From contig CACNCF010000004.1 in the NCBI GenBank assembly GCA_902618795.1, positions 21,704 through 85,703 of the forward strand: DNA of 64,000 nucleotides. The letters run 5' to 3'. The notes under the pieces were generated by a model, which saw nothing but the letters and a program-made list of their open reading frames with translations, made no database searches and was not told where the DNA came from. Of this stretch, positions 27,977-36,657 are shown piece by piece (positions within the stretch are counted from its first letter, which is position 1; each line of letters starts with the position of its first letter). A program made the position numbers and the translations under genes. The stretch comes from an uncultured Prochlorococcus sp. GTDB lineage: Bacteria; Cyanobacteriota; Cyanobacteriia; PCC-6307; Cyanobiaceae.

Positions 27977-28858
27977 TTATTGCATATTTTCTAATGACAA
28001 AATTAAGCTTCTAAGTACTTTGGCTGCAACTATGCTACTTACTCCGCTTTTATCAATTTCTGGAGATAATTCCACAATATCTGAAGCTACAATTCTAAGG
28101 TCTTTTAAAGTTTTCAGTATTTCTTCAAAATCATTCCAAAAAAATCCTCCTGGTTCTGGAGTGCCAGTTCCTGCTAGTAAACTGGGATCAAACCAATCTA
28201 AATCTATTGTTAAATAGATGGGAGAATTCGCGTATGGTAGAAGAGCTTGTTTTAACTTATGTGCATTTCCGCCTGGACAAAAGTCAACTAATTGGTTGTT
28301 GTTATGCATAATTTCAAATTCTTCTTTAGTCCCACTTCTAATTCCTACTTGCAAAATTTTTTTTTCAGGTAGCACTTCTAAGCATCTTTTCATAGTACAA
28401 GCATGACTATGTTCATTCCCTATATATGATTCTCTTAAATCTGCATGGGCATCAAGTTGAACCAATATTAAATCTGGATATTTTTTTACTAATGCTTCAA
28501 TAGCACCTCTTGTAATAGAGTGTTCGCCTCCAAGCATAATAGGACTAAGGCGTTTACTAATTAAATAATTTGTTGCTGATTTAACCGATTCAATAACGGA
28601 CTTTGAGTCATTTTTATCAATTAGTATTGATCCAAAATCAACATACATAATATCCTCTAAGTCTTTTTTTATTTTTGGACAATATGTTTCTAAACAAGAA
28701 CTGACTTGTCTTATTGCTTCTGGACCAAATCTTGCTCCTGGTTTAAACGAACATGTTCCGTCATAATTAACTCCAAATATACCAATTGAGCAATTCTCGG
28801 GACTTCTATTTGCTCCCATATAAATTGCATTTTCGTTATCAAATAAATTTTTTGTCAT
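27977..28858 (-). CDS. speB: Agmatinase/ureohydrolase (arginase superfamily)
   Basis: Manganese ureohydrolase, 293 residues. The binuclear Mn ligands are in GGEHSITRGA, QLDAHADLR and LTIDLDWFDPSLLAGTGTPEPGG. The gene ends adjoining speE (2-base gap), which points to agmatinase, making putrescine for SpeE, rather than arginase or guanidinobutyrase. Some cyanobacterial family members act on other guanidino compounds, so the substrate is inference from context. No arginine decarboxylase gene is in the window to complete the route. Confidence 0.88.
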   Translation of the reverse strand: MTKNLFDNENAIYMGANRSPENCSIGIFGVNYDGTCSFKPGARFGPEAIRQVSSCLETYCPKIKKDLEDIMYVDFGSILIDKNDSKSVIESVKSATNYLISKRLSPIMLGGEHSITRGAIEALVKKYPDLILVQLDAHADLRESYIGNEHSHACTMKRCLEVLPEKKILQVGIRSGTKEEFEIMHNNNQLVDFCPGGNAHKLKQALLPYANSPIYLTIDLDWFDPSLLAGTGTPEPGGFFWNDFEEILKTLKDLRIVASDIVELSPEIDKSGVSSIVAAKVLRSLILSLENMQ

Positions 28859-28860
28859 TA

Positions 28861-29712
28861 TTATGAACCTAGTTCTTTTACAATTTTATTTGGCATCATT
28901 TTGAATGCTGCATTTTGAAAATTTAAATTCCAAATTTCACATCCTCTTTCTATTTTTAGAACTTCATTATAATTTTGCTTTGATAAATTTAGATCTTCTG
29001 AAGAAGCAAATGTCCAACTCCAAATCCCGCTTGGATATATAGGGACAAAGGAATACATAGTTTCAGAAACTTTAAATATATTTTTTAGGGTTTTCAAAAT
29101 ATTTATGTGAATATTTTTGAAGGATTCAGGAGATTCGCTTTGCGATGCTAATATCCCCTTTGGTGTAAGTATTCTTTTACATTCTTTATAAAAAGAATCT
29201 GAAAATAATAAATTTGAGAATTCTGAGGGATCTGAACAATCTATAAAAATAACATCGTAAAAATTATCTCTTGTTTTTTTTACCCATTTAACACCATCAT
29301 CAACATGTATTTCTAATCTCTGGTCATTCCATGCTTCGCCTCCAATTTCTTTTAAAAATTTTTTAGATATTTTGATTACCTCCTCATCAATTTCTACTAG
29401 ATCAATTTTTGATATTTGAGAATATTTAACGCATTCTCTTGCTGTACCACCGTCTCCTCCGCCAATAATTAGTACATTAGATTTTTCGTCAATGCTACTT
29501 AATGCTGGATGCACAAGACACTCATGATAATATTTCTCGTCTTTTAGTGATGTCATCCAGCAACCATCTAACATTAAAGCTCTCCCATAATATTCATTTT
29601 CAATAACAATAATTTCTTGATATTTTGAGGTTTTTTTAATTAGAATTTCCCCATTTAGGCCGAATCTTGAGCCTTTATGATATTCATCTATCCATGTTGT
29701 AATATTTGTCAT
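28861..29712 (-). CDS. speE: Spermidine synthase
   Basis: Transfers an aminopropyl group from decarboxylated SAM to putrescine. The N-terminal beta domain has YQEIIVIENEYYGRALMLDG, the Rossmann core has NVLIIGGGDGGTARECVKY, and VIFIDCSDP supplies the catalytic aspartate region. The length of 283 is normal. It overlaps the upstream mazG by 4 bases and is followed by speB after 2 bases, so mazG, speE and speB form a tight operon. Confidence 0.94.
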   Translation of the reverse strand: MTNITTWIDEYHKGSRFGLNGEILIKKTSKYQEIIVIENEYYGRALMLDGCWMTSLKDEKYYHECLVHPALSSIDEKSNVLIIGGGDGGTARECVKYSQISKIDLVEIDEEVIKISKKFLKEIGGEAWNDQRLEIHVDDGVKWVKKTRDNFYDVIFIDCSDPSEFSNLLFSDSFYKECKRILTPKGILASQSESPESFKNIHINILKTLKNIFKVSETMYSFVPIYPSGIWSWTFASSEDLNLSKQNYNEVLKIERGCEIWNLNFQNAAFKMMPNKIVKELGS

Positions 29713-30563
29713 TTGCTTTTAGGAATTTTCCTCGCCAGTTTTTGCTTGGCTATTTGCCAAAGCCGTTTAAACTCTTTGGGAGTTTGCTTTTTAATATTAT
29801 CTCCTGCATGCTGTTCGACGATTGAAAATCTGTCTAAAAATTTTATATTAGTTTTTTGAAGAGCTGACTCAGGATTTATTTTTAAAAAGTTTGAGAGATT
29901 CAGAAGGGTAAAGTAAATATCCCCAAATTCTTTTTTTATATCTGGATCATTTTTGCATTTAATTGCCTCTTTTAATTCATTTATTTCTTCTTCTAACTTT
30001 TTAAAAATCTCATCTGTACTTTCCCATTTGAAACCATGTTGTTTAACAACATTTGTGATTTTATCTGTACCAATCGTTGGAGGTAAATTTTTAATTTTCA
30101 AACTTAAATTTCTACTAATTGAAGATTTCATATGAGGTGCTTCTTTTTCTAAATTTTTTATATTTTCCCAAATCTGTTGTGATTTTTTTAATGATACTTT
30201 TTCTTTTTTGTTAAAAATATATGGATGTCTATTAATAATTTTCTTATTTAGATTTTTTATAACATCATTTAGTGCAAATTCTTTTTCTTCGTAACCGATT
30301 TGAGCATGAAGCATTACTTGTAATAAAAGATCTCCTAACTCTTCACGTATGTTATCTGCATTTTTTTCATATATCGCATCTATAAATTCATTGCTTTCTT
30401 CATACAAAAATGGGATCAACGATATATGAGACTGTATTTTCTGCCATGGGCAGCCCCAAGTTTTATCTTTTAATGCTTTGATATTAGAGATTAAGATTTT
30501 AAAACTATTTATAGTCTCTAAATCGGAATTTTTTTCCAATTTATATCTATTGTTTAAGGACAT
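29709..30563 (-). CDS. mazG: Nucleoside triphosphate pyrophosphohydrolase MazG
   Basis: Hydrolyses (d)NTPs to monophosphates and is implicated in house-cleaning and (p)ppGpp control. Two MazG domains are visible: the first around CPWQKIQSHISLIPFLYEESNEFIDAI with EELGDLLLQVMLHAQ, the second around LEEEINELKEAI with KEFGDIYFTLLNL. The start is the ATG at 30563, giving 284 residues; the frame reaches a TTG 11 codons upstream, which looks less likely. It overlaps speE by 4 bases. The 98-base gap to the divergent tRNA-Val must hold both promoters. Confidence 0.93.
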   Translation of the reverse strand: MSLNNRYKLEKNSDLETINSFKILISNIKALKDKTWGCPWQKIQSHISLIPFLYEESNEFIDAIYEKNADNIREELGDLLLQVMLHAQIGYEEKEFALNDVIKNLNKKIINRHPYIFNKKEKVSLKKSQQIWENIKNLEKEAPHMKSSISRNLSLKIKNLPPTIGTDKITNVVKQHGFKWESTDEIFKKLEEEINELKEAIKCKNDPDIKKEFGDIYFTLLNLSNFLKINPESALQKTNIKFLDRFSIVEQHAGDNIKKQTPKEFKRLWQIAKQKLARKIPKSK

Positions 30564-30661
30564 AGGATATATTTTATTAATTAAATTTTGCCTCAATCAT
30601 GAAATATTTAAATACTTAGTATAAATTTTTCAACTTCATCTATTAGAATGATTTATCATAA

Positions 30662-30733
<72 letters not shown>

Positions 30734-30748
30734 TTTATTATTTTTCTA

Positions 30749-31090
30749 ATGACTGAGATCGTCAATCTTGCAATCAGTCAAAGCGCTGCTTCAGAACTAT
30801 CTAGGCAAGCTTCTTTTGGAGGCTCGCCAGGAGAAATGTCGATTGATTTGGTAGAGGATAAAAATTGTTCCGAAGGATGGATGCATATTAAATTAAGGCC
30901 GGGTACATGTAATGGATCCCCTATTTCAAGAACTGAAGGAGTAACTTTATACGCGGATGTAAAAAAGTTTAATTTACTGAAAGATTTAAAATTAGATTAC
31001 TACGGTGATTTGAGCGGTGGTGGATTTCTTATTTCAACACCAAAAAATGCAAAACGTTGTTCCTGTGGTTCTGGCTTCAAACTTTTGTAG
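30749..31090 (+). CDS. A-type iron-sulfur carrier-like protein (HesB/IscA family)
   Basis: A 113-residue protein resembling IscA/SufA carriers, which pass [2Fe-2S] or [4Fe-4S] clusters to target proteins. The three family cysteines can be placed: Cys40 in NCSEGWMHIKLR, and Cys104 and Cys106 in RCSCGSGF, with the canonical 63 residues between the first two. A fourth cysteine (Cys54) is extra. The rest is divergent, so carrier function is probable but not certain. The ATG at 30749 is chosen because the open frame upstream runs back into the tRNA gene. It lies 15 bases after tRNA-Val and before valS. Confidence 0.78.
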   Translation: MTEIVNLAISQSAASELSRQASFGGSPGEMSIDLVEDKNCSEGWMHIKLRPGTCNGSPISRTEGVTLYADVKKFNLLKDLKLDYYGDLSGGGFLISTPKNAKRCSCGSGFKLL

Positions 31091-31170
31091 AATAAACTTG
31101 TCTTTTTTTGCAAACTAATATTATTTTCATTAATTGTCTGCTCTCAAGATAAAATAAAAAAAAGTTTATT
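31091..31170. repeat. Spaced inverted repeat in the valS leader
   Basis: AATAAACTT (31091-31099) and its exact complement AAGTTTATT (31162-31170) bracket most of the gap before valS, 62 bases apart. It could bring the leader RNA into a long hairpin ending just before the start codon. In AT-rich DNA a 9-base match can be chance. Confidence 0.25.
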
Positions 31171-31186
31171 GAAATAAAATTTGCAC

Positions 31187-33943
31187 ATGAAAGAGATGAA
31201 TGATCAATTATCTTTAGAGAATTATTCACCTTTTGAAGTAGAGAAAAAGTGGCAAGAAAAATGGGAAAGTCTAAAGGCTTTTAGTCCTAACCCTGAGGAT
31301 AATGGTGAGCCTTTTTGTGTTGTTATTCCGCCACCAAATGTAACTGGATCTTTGCATATGGGGCATGCATTTAATACGGCTTTGATAGATGTTGTAGTAC
31401 GTTTTCAAAGACTTTTAGGTAAGAATGTTTTGTGTTTACCAGGAACTGATCATGCTTCAATAGCTGTTCAAACTATTCTCGAAAAACAATTAAAAAGTGA
31501 AGGCAAAACAAGCGAGGATATTGGAAGAGATGAATTTCTTAAAAGAGCATGGAACTGGAAAGAAAAAAGTGGTGGAAGAATAGTTTCTCAATTAAAAAGG
31601 ATAGGATATTCAGTTGACTGGACTAGAGAAAGATTTACGCTTGATCAAAAATTAAATGAAGCAGTTATTGAGGCTTTTAATATTCTTTATAAAAAGAATT
31701 TAATTTATAGAGGCGAATATTTAGTTAATTGGTGCCCTGAATCTCAATCTGCCGTAAGTGATCTTGAAGTTGAAATGCAAGAAGTAAATGGTCATTTATG
31801 GCATTTTAAATACCCTTTAATTTCTGAAAGTGGTGAACAGCTAGATAAGTACTTAGAAGTTGCAACAACAAGACCAGAAACTCTATTGGGCGATACTGCT
31901 GTGGCAGTTAATCCTGATGATGATAGATATAAAGAATTTATTGGTGTCAAAGTAAAAGTCCCTTTTGTTGATAGACAAATACCTATTATCGCTGATTCAC
32001 ATGTTGATAAAGATTTTGGAACAGGTTGTGTGAAGGTTACTCCAGCCCATGATCCAAATGATTTTGCAATAGGAAAAAGGCATAATTTAAAACAGATTAA
32101 TGTAATGAACAAAGATGGAACTTTAAATATTAATGCAGGTATTTTTCAAAATTTAGATAGATATGAGGCTAGAAAGAAAATTATCAAAGAATTGGATAAA
32201 TTAGGCCTTTTGACAAAGATAGAGGAGTATAAACATACTGTTCCTTTTTCTGATAGAGGGAAGGTGCCAATTGAACCTTTATTGTCAACACAATGGTTTT
32301 TGAAAATGGATGCTATATCACAAGGATGTCTTGATGAAATTGATTCTAAAAAACCATCGTTTATTCCTTCACGCTGGGAGAAAGTTTATAAGGATTGGTT
32401 AGAGAATATTAATGATTGGTGTATCAGTCGGCAATTGTGGTGGGGGCATCAAATACCAGCATGGTATGTTTTAGATGACTCTCAAGACTCAATAGAACAA
32501 AATACTCCATATATCGTTGCAAGAAATGAAGAAGCTGCCTTAATCGAAGCTAAGAAAAAATTTGGATTAAATATTAAATTGGTTCGTGATAAGGATGTTT
32601 TGGATACATGGTTTTCAAGTGGTTTATGGCCTTTCTCAACTCTTGGTTGGCCAAATACAAATGATCCGGATTTTAAAAAATGGTATCCAAATAATGTTCT
32701 TGTTACTGGTTTCGATATTATTTTCTTCTGGGTGGCCAGAATGACAATGATGGGGAATACTTTTACGAATAATATTCCTTTTAAGGATGTTTATATTCAT
32801 GGTCTAGTTCGAGATGAAAACAATAAAAAAATGAGTAAAAGTTCAGGTAATGGTATTGATCCAATACTATTAATTGATAAATATGGTTCTGATGCTCTAC
32901 GATTTGCTTTAATTCGAGAAGTTGCAGGAGCTGGACAAGATATCCGGCTTGATTTTGATAGAAAAAAAGATACCTCTTCAACTGTTGAAGCTTCAAGAAA
33001 TTTTGCGAATAAAATATGGAATGCGACTAAATTTGTGTTAATTAATAAAACTTCTAACAATAATGATTCGCTTAATGAGAGTGATGAAACTTCTTTAGAG
33101 TTATGTGATAAGTGGATTTTATCGAAATTGAATCAGGTAAATATAAAAGTCGCTGCTTTGTTGAGAGAATATAAATTGGGAGAATCTGCGAAACTTCTAT
33201 ATGAATTTACGTGGAATGATTTTTGTGACTGGTATGTAGAATTTGCTAAACAAAGGTTTAATAATAAAGAGACTAATAATAGACAAATATCTGAAAAGGT
33301 TTTAATAAAAGTGCTCAATGATATTTTGGTGATGATTCATCCTTTTATGCCGCACATTACTGAAGAACTTTGGCATGTACTTCAACTTAAATCAGATAAA
33401 GAATTATTATCTCTTCAAAAATGGCCAACCCAAGAAAATAAATTTGTTGATAATAAGCTTGATAATTCCTTTCAACAACTCTTTGAAATTATTAGATTGA
33501 TTAGAAATTTGAGAGCTGAATTAGGTCTCAAGCCATCAGAGAAAGTTCCAGTTTACTTGATTTCAGATAATGATGAATTGATTGATTTTCTAAAAATTTT
33601 AGTTGATGATATTCAAACCTTAACTAAATCTTCTGAAGTATTTATTTTTAAACCTAATGCTGTTGATAAAAAAGAGTTTGCTAAATCTTTTTCTGGGATA
33701 ATTAGTGATTTAGAGGTTTACTTACCTTTTCAGGATTTTGTAAATATAGATGCATTAAAAGAAAGGTTAAACAAGGATTTAAAAAAGGTGATTATTGAGT
33801 TAGATAATTTAAATAAGAGATTATCTAATAAAAATTTCGTGGATAAGGCTCCAAAAGATATTGTTGATGAATGTAGATTTAAATTAAATGAGGGTTCGGT
33901 ACAAATGGAGAGAATTACTAAAAAACTCGAACTTTTGAATTGA
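31187..33943 (+). CDS. valS: Valyl-tRNA synthetase
   Basis: Class I synthetase that charges tRNA-Val and edits mischarged threonine. The HIGH motif appears in PPPNVTGSLHMGHAFN (about 44-59) and the KMSKS loop in NNKKMSKSSGNGIDP. The CP1 editing domain includes TTRPETLLGDTAVAVNP, and the C-terminus is the coiled-coil arm typical of ValRS. The length, about 918, is normal. Start candidates are TTG 31181, ATG 31187 and ATG 31196; I give the first ATG. Its cognate tRNA-Val lies just upstream. The stop overlaps or adjoins the next gene. Confidence 0.97.
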   Translation: MKEMNDQLSLENYSPFEVEKKWQEKWESLKAFSPNPEDNGEPFCVVIPPPNVTGSLHMGHAFNTALIDVVVRFQRLLGKNVLCLPGTDHASIAVQTILEKQLKSEGKTSEDIGRDEFLKRAWNWKEKSGGRIVSQLKRIGYSVDWTRERFTLDQKLNEAVIEAFNILYKKNLIYRGEYLVNWCPESQSAVSDLEVEMQEVNGHLWHFKYPLISESGEQLDKYLEVATTRPETLLGDTAVAVNPDDDRYKEFIGVKVKVPFVDRQIPIIADSHVDKDFGTGCVKVTPAHDPNDFAIGKRHNLKQINVMNKDGTLNINAGIFQNLDRYEARKKIIKELDKLGLLTKIEEYKHTVPFSDRGKVPIEPLLSTQWFLKMDAISQGCLDEIDSKKPSFIPSRWEKVYKDWLENINDWCISRQLWWGHQIPAWYVLDDSQDSIEQNTPYIVARNEEAALIEAKKKFGLNIKLVRDKDVLDTWFSSGLWPFSTLGWPNTNDPDFKKWYPNNVLVTGFDIIFFWVARMTMMGNTFTNNIPFKDVYIHGLVRDENNKKMSKSSGNGIDPILLIDKYGSDALRFALIREVAGAGQDIRLDFDRKKDTSSTVEASRNFANKIWNATKFVLINKTSNNNDSLNESDETSLELCDKWILSKLNQVNIKVAALLREYKLGESAKLLYEFTWNDFCDWYVEFAKQRFNNKETNNRQISEKVLIKVLNDILVMIHPFMPHITEELWHVLQLKSDKELLSLQKWPTQENKFVDNKLDNSFQQLFEIIRLIRNLRAELGLKPSEKVPVYLISDNDELIDFLKILVDDIQTLTKSSEVFIFKPNAVDKKEFAKSFSGIISDLEVYLPFQDFVNIDALKERLNKDLKKVIIELDNLNKRLSNKNFVDKAPKDIVDECRFKLNEGSVQMERITKKLELLN

Positions 33944-33945
33944 GA

Positions 33946-34542
33946 ATGAATATATTTCTTGACAATATTTATAATTTGTCTTTTTTTTTTAATACTGGAA
34001 TTGGGATATTTTCGTTTGTTTGTATTTATATTTTAATTGTTTTATTAATACTCCCAGCTTCTTGGTTATCTTTATTATCAGGTTTTTTATATGGCTCATA
34101 TTTAGGATCAATTATCGTTTTTTTCTCCGCTTCCTTAGGAGCAATAGTTGCTTTTTTTGTATCAAAAAGTTTTTTTGCAAAAAAGCTAAAAAATCTTTTT
34201 AGTCGTTATCCAAAATTAAGTGTTATGGAAAAAGTAGTAGAAAAAGGGGGACTTAAATTAATTTTTTTAGCAAGATTATCTCCGATATTTCCCTTCAGTA
34301 TTCTGAATTATTTTTATGGTTTGAATAATGTTAAATTTCGAGATTTCGCTATTGGTCTTCTTGGAATAATTCCAGGAACTTTTCTTTATTGCTCAATAGG
34401 TAGTTTGGCAAAAAATATCCAGGATCTAAAAAATGTCCAATCACCAAATAATTTATATATGACTATCGTTGGAATTATTTCAACTTTTTTACTTGTATAT
34501 TTCTCAGCTAAATATTCCAGGGAATATTTTGAAAAATCCTAA
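33946..34542 (+). CDS. VTT-domain membrane protein (TVP38/TMEM64-DedA superfamily)
   Basis: An integral membrane protein of about 199 residues with the VTT domain: hydrophobic segments, then GFLYGSYLGSIIVFFSASLGAIVAFFVSKSF, the basic FxxR region LARLSPIFPFSILNYFYG, and IGLLGIIPGTFLYCSIGSLA. Family members are proposed lipid scramblases or transporters affecting envelope integrity; the substrate here is unknown. ATG 33946 lies just after the valS stop; a TTG at 33940 would overlap that stop (TTGA). It ends 4 bases before the convergent 50-residue gene. Confidence 0.88.
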   Translation: MNIFLDNIYNLSFFFNTGIGIFSFVCIYILIVLLILPASWLSLLSGFLYGSYLGSIIVFFSASLGAIVAFFVSKSFFAKKLKNLFSRYPKLSVMEKVVEKGGLKLIFLARLSPIFPFSILNYFYGLNNVKFRDFAIGLLGIIPGTFLYCSIGSLAKNIQDLKNVQSPNNLYMTIVGIISTFLLVYFSAKYSREYFEKS

Positions 34543-34546
34543 GAAT

Positions 34547-34699
34547 TTACTCTTTAATATTCCAATCTCTAATAGATGCAATTAAGATAAACCACAAAAG
34601 CCTAAATTTACCTGGTAGAGTTTTGTTGGCTTCTAATTCGCTATATTTTGCTTGTCCACAAGGTGTTTTTATGAAGTTGAAAACTGTTTTCTTCGTCAT
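34547..34699 (-). CDS. Unrecognised 50-residue small protein
   Basis: An open frame of 50 codons with ATG start (34699) and TAA stop (34547-34549). The predicted product starts MTKKTVFNFIKTPCGQ, is basic, contains one Cys, and ends with an amphipathic, tryptophan-containing segment LLWFILIASIRDWNIKE that could contact a membrane. It sits downstream of the DNA ligase gene on the same strand and is convergent with the VTT gene, its stop only 4 bases away, the same spacing shown by confirmed convergent genes here. The otherwise unexplained 274-base gap and the ordinary amino-acid mix support it. Function unknown. Bases 34700-34816 upstream hold no further frame that I can see. Confidence 0.6.
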   Translation of the reverse strand: MTKKTVFNFIKTPCGQAKYSELEANKTLPGKFRLLWFILIASIRDWNIKE

Positions 34700-34816
34700 A
34701 AGTCTCTCTAAAAGTCCTGATAATTATTCTTACATTCTATAGCCAAGATTTTTAGTTTTTTTACTTAAAAACCACATTTTTTATAGATTAGTTTGTGCAA
34801 TATTATTTTTTAAAAT

Positions 34817-36130
34817 TTAAACTTTTTCTCCAACTTTAAATCCTCTAAAGCATTTGAATCTAGGAAACCTAAGACTAAAAGCCACCGCATCCTTGGATTT
34901 AGTTTTAGCATCAGCTCTGATTTCTACAAGTTGACCAATAAGTTGATCCCGTTTTGACCAATATTCTTCCCGTTGGACATCACTAAATCCGCTTCCACAA
35001 CTAAGACTGTATTCATGCCCGTCATCTTCACCTTCTACTAGTAAAGCTCCTAGTCTACCTTTATTGCGACCTGTGCCTTCCTCAACAGATACAACATTTA
35101 AAGTGACTTCAATGAAAGGTTTTGCTTTTAACCAACTGTGTGTTCTTTTACATTCATATATAGCATCGGGATCTTTAATCATTACGCCTTCATATCCACC
35201 TTCAACGGCAGATTTATTCAACTCAACAAATCTTTTCTGTCCCTCAGTGGTGTCGAGGTCTACATTTTCCCATTCCAGAGTTTGTACATGTTTTAGAAAC
35301 TTAGAATGTTTTGCTACCAATTCTTTTATCAATAAACTTCTTGATGCCTGACTAGTGTTCCATCTCCCTTGTTGAAAGTTTTCAAGGGGACATAAATCAA
35401 ATAAGTGAAGAACTGCGTCTTTTGTTTGTTTGCCATCTTTTCTATGCACCTGTCTCATTAAATCTTGAAAGTTAGCACTCATTACTTCACCATCTAGGAC
35501 TATGTCGTGAAGTGCAGGATCTTCTTTTAGGACGTTTTCTATTTCTGAGATAATATGACCAAAATTATGGAATTGTTTTCCATTGCGAGAAAACATTTCT
35601 ACTTTGTTTTGTCTAATTATTGTTAAGACGCGCACACCATCTAATTTGATTTCAATTTGTTTTTTCCCTATCATTTTTTTTTCATGATTTGCACTGTCAT
35701 GAGCTAAAGGACAAGAAAAAATAGGAATCGCATATTTGGGAAATTTCTTGGCTATCTTGTTGATTGTTTTTTCAGATACACCACATCTAAGATCTTTAAT
35801 TAAAACTCGTCTATAAAATCCATTCCACTCTTCTTTTGTGGCAGATTCCATAGCTGTAAAAATTGCATCGCGAGCAGCGTGACCAGTAAGTTCTCTTTGA
35901 ATAAGTTTGTTTGTCAATTCCCTAAAATCTTTCCATAAAAAATTTTGACTTTTTTCATTTTCTTTTTCAGGAACTATTTTTACACCAAAAGTTACCAATG
36001 GATCAAGTGCCATACGGATTCCTTCAAAAAAATCATCTAGCCCTTGTTCCATTGCTTCTGAGATGATTTTTTCTTTATCTAATCTACTTGGGTGTAATTC
36101 TAATTGATGTATTATCTCTTCTTTAAACAA
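34817..36130 (-). CDS. ATP-dependent DNA ligase, bacteriophage T4-like
   Basis: A 437-residue nucleotidyltransferase that seals DNA nicks through an enzyme-AMP intermediate. Motif I is EIKLDGVR with the nucleophile Lys162; SRNG (181-184), VLDGEV (211-216), FDL (244-246), EGVMIK (314-319) and WLKAKP (333-338) are motifs Ia, III, IIIa, IV and V. An OB-fold follows to the C-terminus. The N-terminal segment LTGHAARDAIFTAM...RRVLIKDLRCGVS closely parallels the corresponding part of T4 gp30, which is not shared by NAD-dependent LigA. Bacteria normally rely on LigA, so this is an extra ligase, probably for repair, perhaps phage-derived. It lies 22 bases after the 36153-36572 gene. Codon use looks native. 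Confidence 0.93.
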   Translation of the reverse strand: MFKEEIIHQLELHPSRLDKEKIISEAMEQGLDDFFEGIRMALDPLVTFGVKIVPEKENEKSQNFLWKDFRELTNKLIQRELTGHAARDAIFTAMESATKEEWNGFYRRVLIKDLRCGVSEKTINKIAKKFPKYAIPIFSCPLAHDSANHEKKMIGKKQIEIKLDGVRVLTIIRQNKVEMFSRNGKQFHNFGHIISEIENVLKEDPALHDIVLDGEVMSANFQDLMRQVHRKDGKQTKDAVLHLFDLCPLENFQQGRWNTSQASRSLLIKELVAKHSKFLKHVQTLEWENVDLDTTEGQKRFVELNKSAVEGGYEGVMIKDPDAIYECKRTHSWLKAKPFIEVTLNVVSVEEGTGRNKGRLGALLVEGEDDGHEYSLSCGSGFSDVQREEYWSKRDQLIGQLVEIRADAKTKSKDAVAFSLRFPRFKCFRGFKVGEKV

Positions 36131-36152
36131 TTCTTTTGCCTCACAAAAATTA

Positions 36153-36572
36153 TTAATTCACTTTTGCGATTCTGTCAATTTTCCAATCATTGTCAGTTTT
36201 TGCGAATGTAAAATCTAATGGGAGCTCATCTTGTTTATCTTCTGATTTTAAATTCAAAGTTATTATGATTTGATCTTCTTGGACCCTAGGTCTTCCTGAT
36301 TTTAAATTTCTGTATTTATTGAGGTTTAAACTAGCTAAAAATTTAAGAAAGTCCTGACGCTTCACATGAGTTTTATAAGTTTTTGTAGTCAGACCATACG
36401 CTGCATCAATTCTACCAGCAGCTATTTGATCAAAAAACTTTCTTACTAATGGATTAATTCCTCTGGCGCTTATAACTAATTTGATTGCATTAAAAGTCCA
36501 AAAAGAAACTAGTACAGCTCCGCCTACTAATAATGCTTTAATTCCGATATCTTTAACTAGTGTTGCATCCAT
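36153..36572 (-). CDS. Membrane-anchored protein with NTF2-like C-terminal domain (139 aa)
   Basis: Function not recognised. A hydrophobic segment at about residues 12-33 probably anchors it in a membrane. The remainder (about 40-139) begins VRKFFDQIAAGRIDAAYGLTT, a helix pattern typical of small NTF2-like domains, and ends in beta strands IIITLNLKSE and WKIDRIAKV. Such domains often bind small ligands or other proteins. It lies 22 bases upstream of the DNA ligase on the same strand and is divergent from the SprT-like gene, so it may share regulation with the ligase. Confidence 0.75.
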   Translation of the reverse strand: MDATLVKDIGIKALLVGGAVLVSFWTFNAIKLVISARGINPLVRKFFDQIAAGRIDAAYGLTTKTYKTHVKRQDFLKFLASLNLNKYRNLKSGRPRVQEDQIIITLNLKSEDKQDELPLDFTFAKTDNDWKIDRIAKVN

Positions 36573-36657
36573 GTTGATTTGAGTTTTTTATTACTTTAGG
36601 AAAAGAAATCGTTTTTGATGGCTTTTCTTGTCAAAATAATACTAATTCTAATCCATA

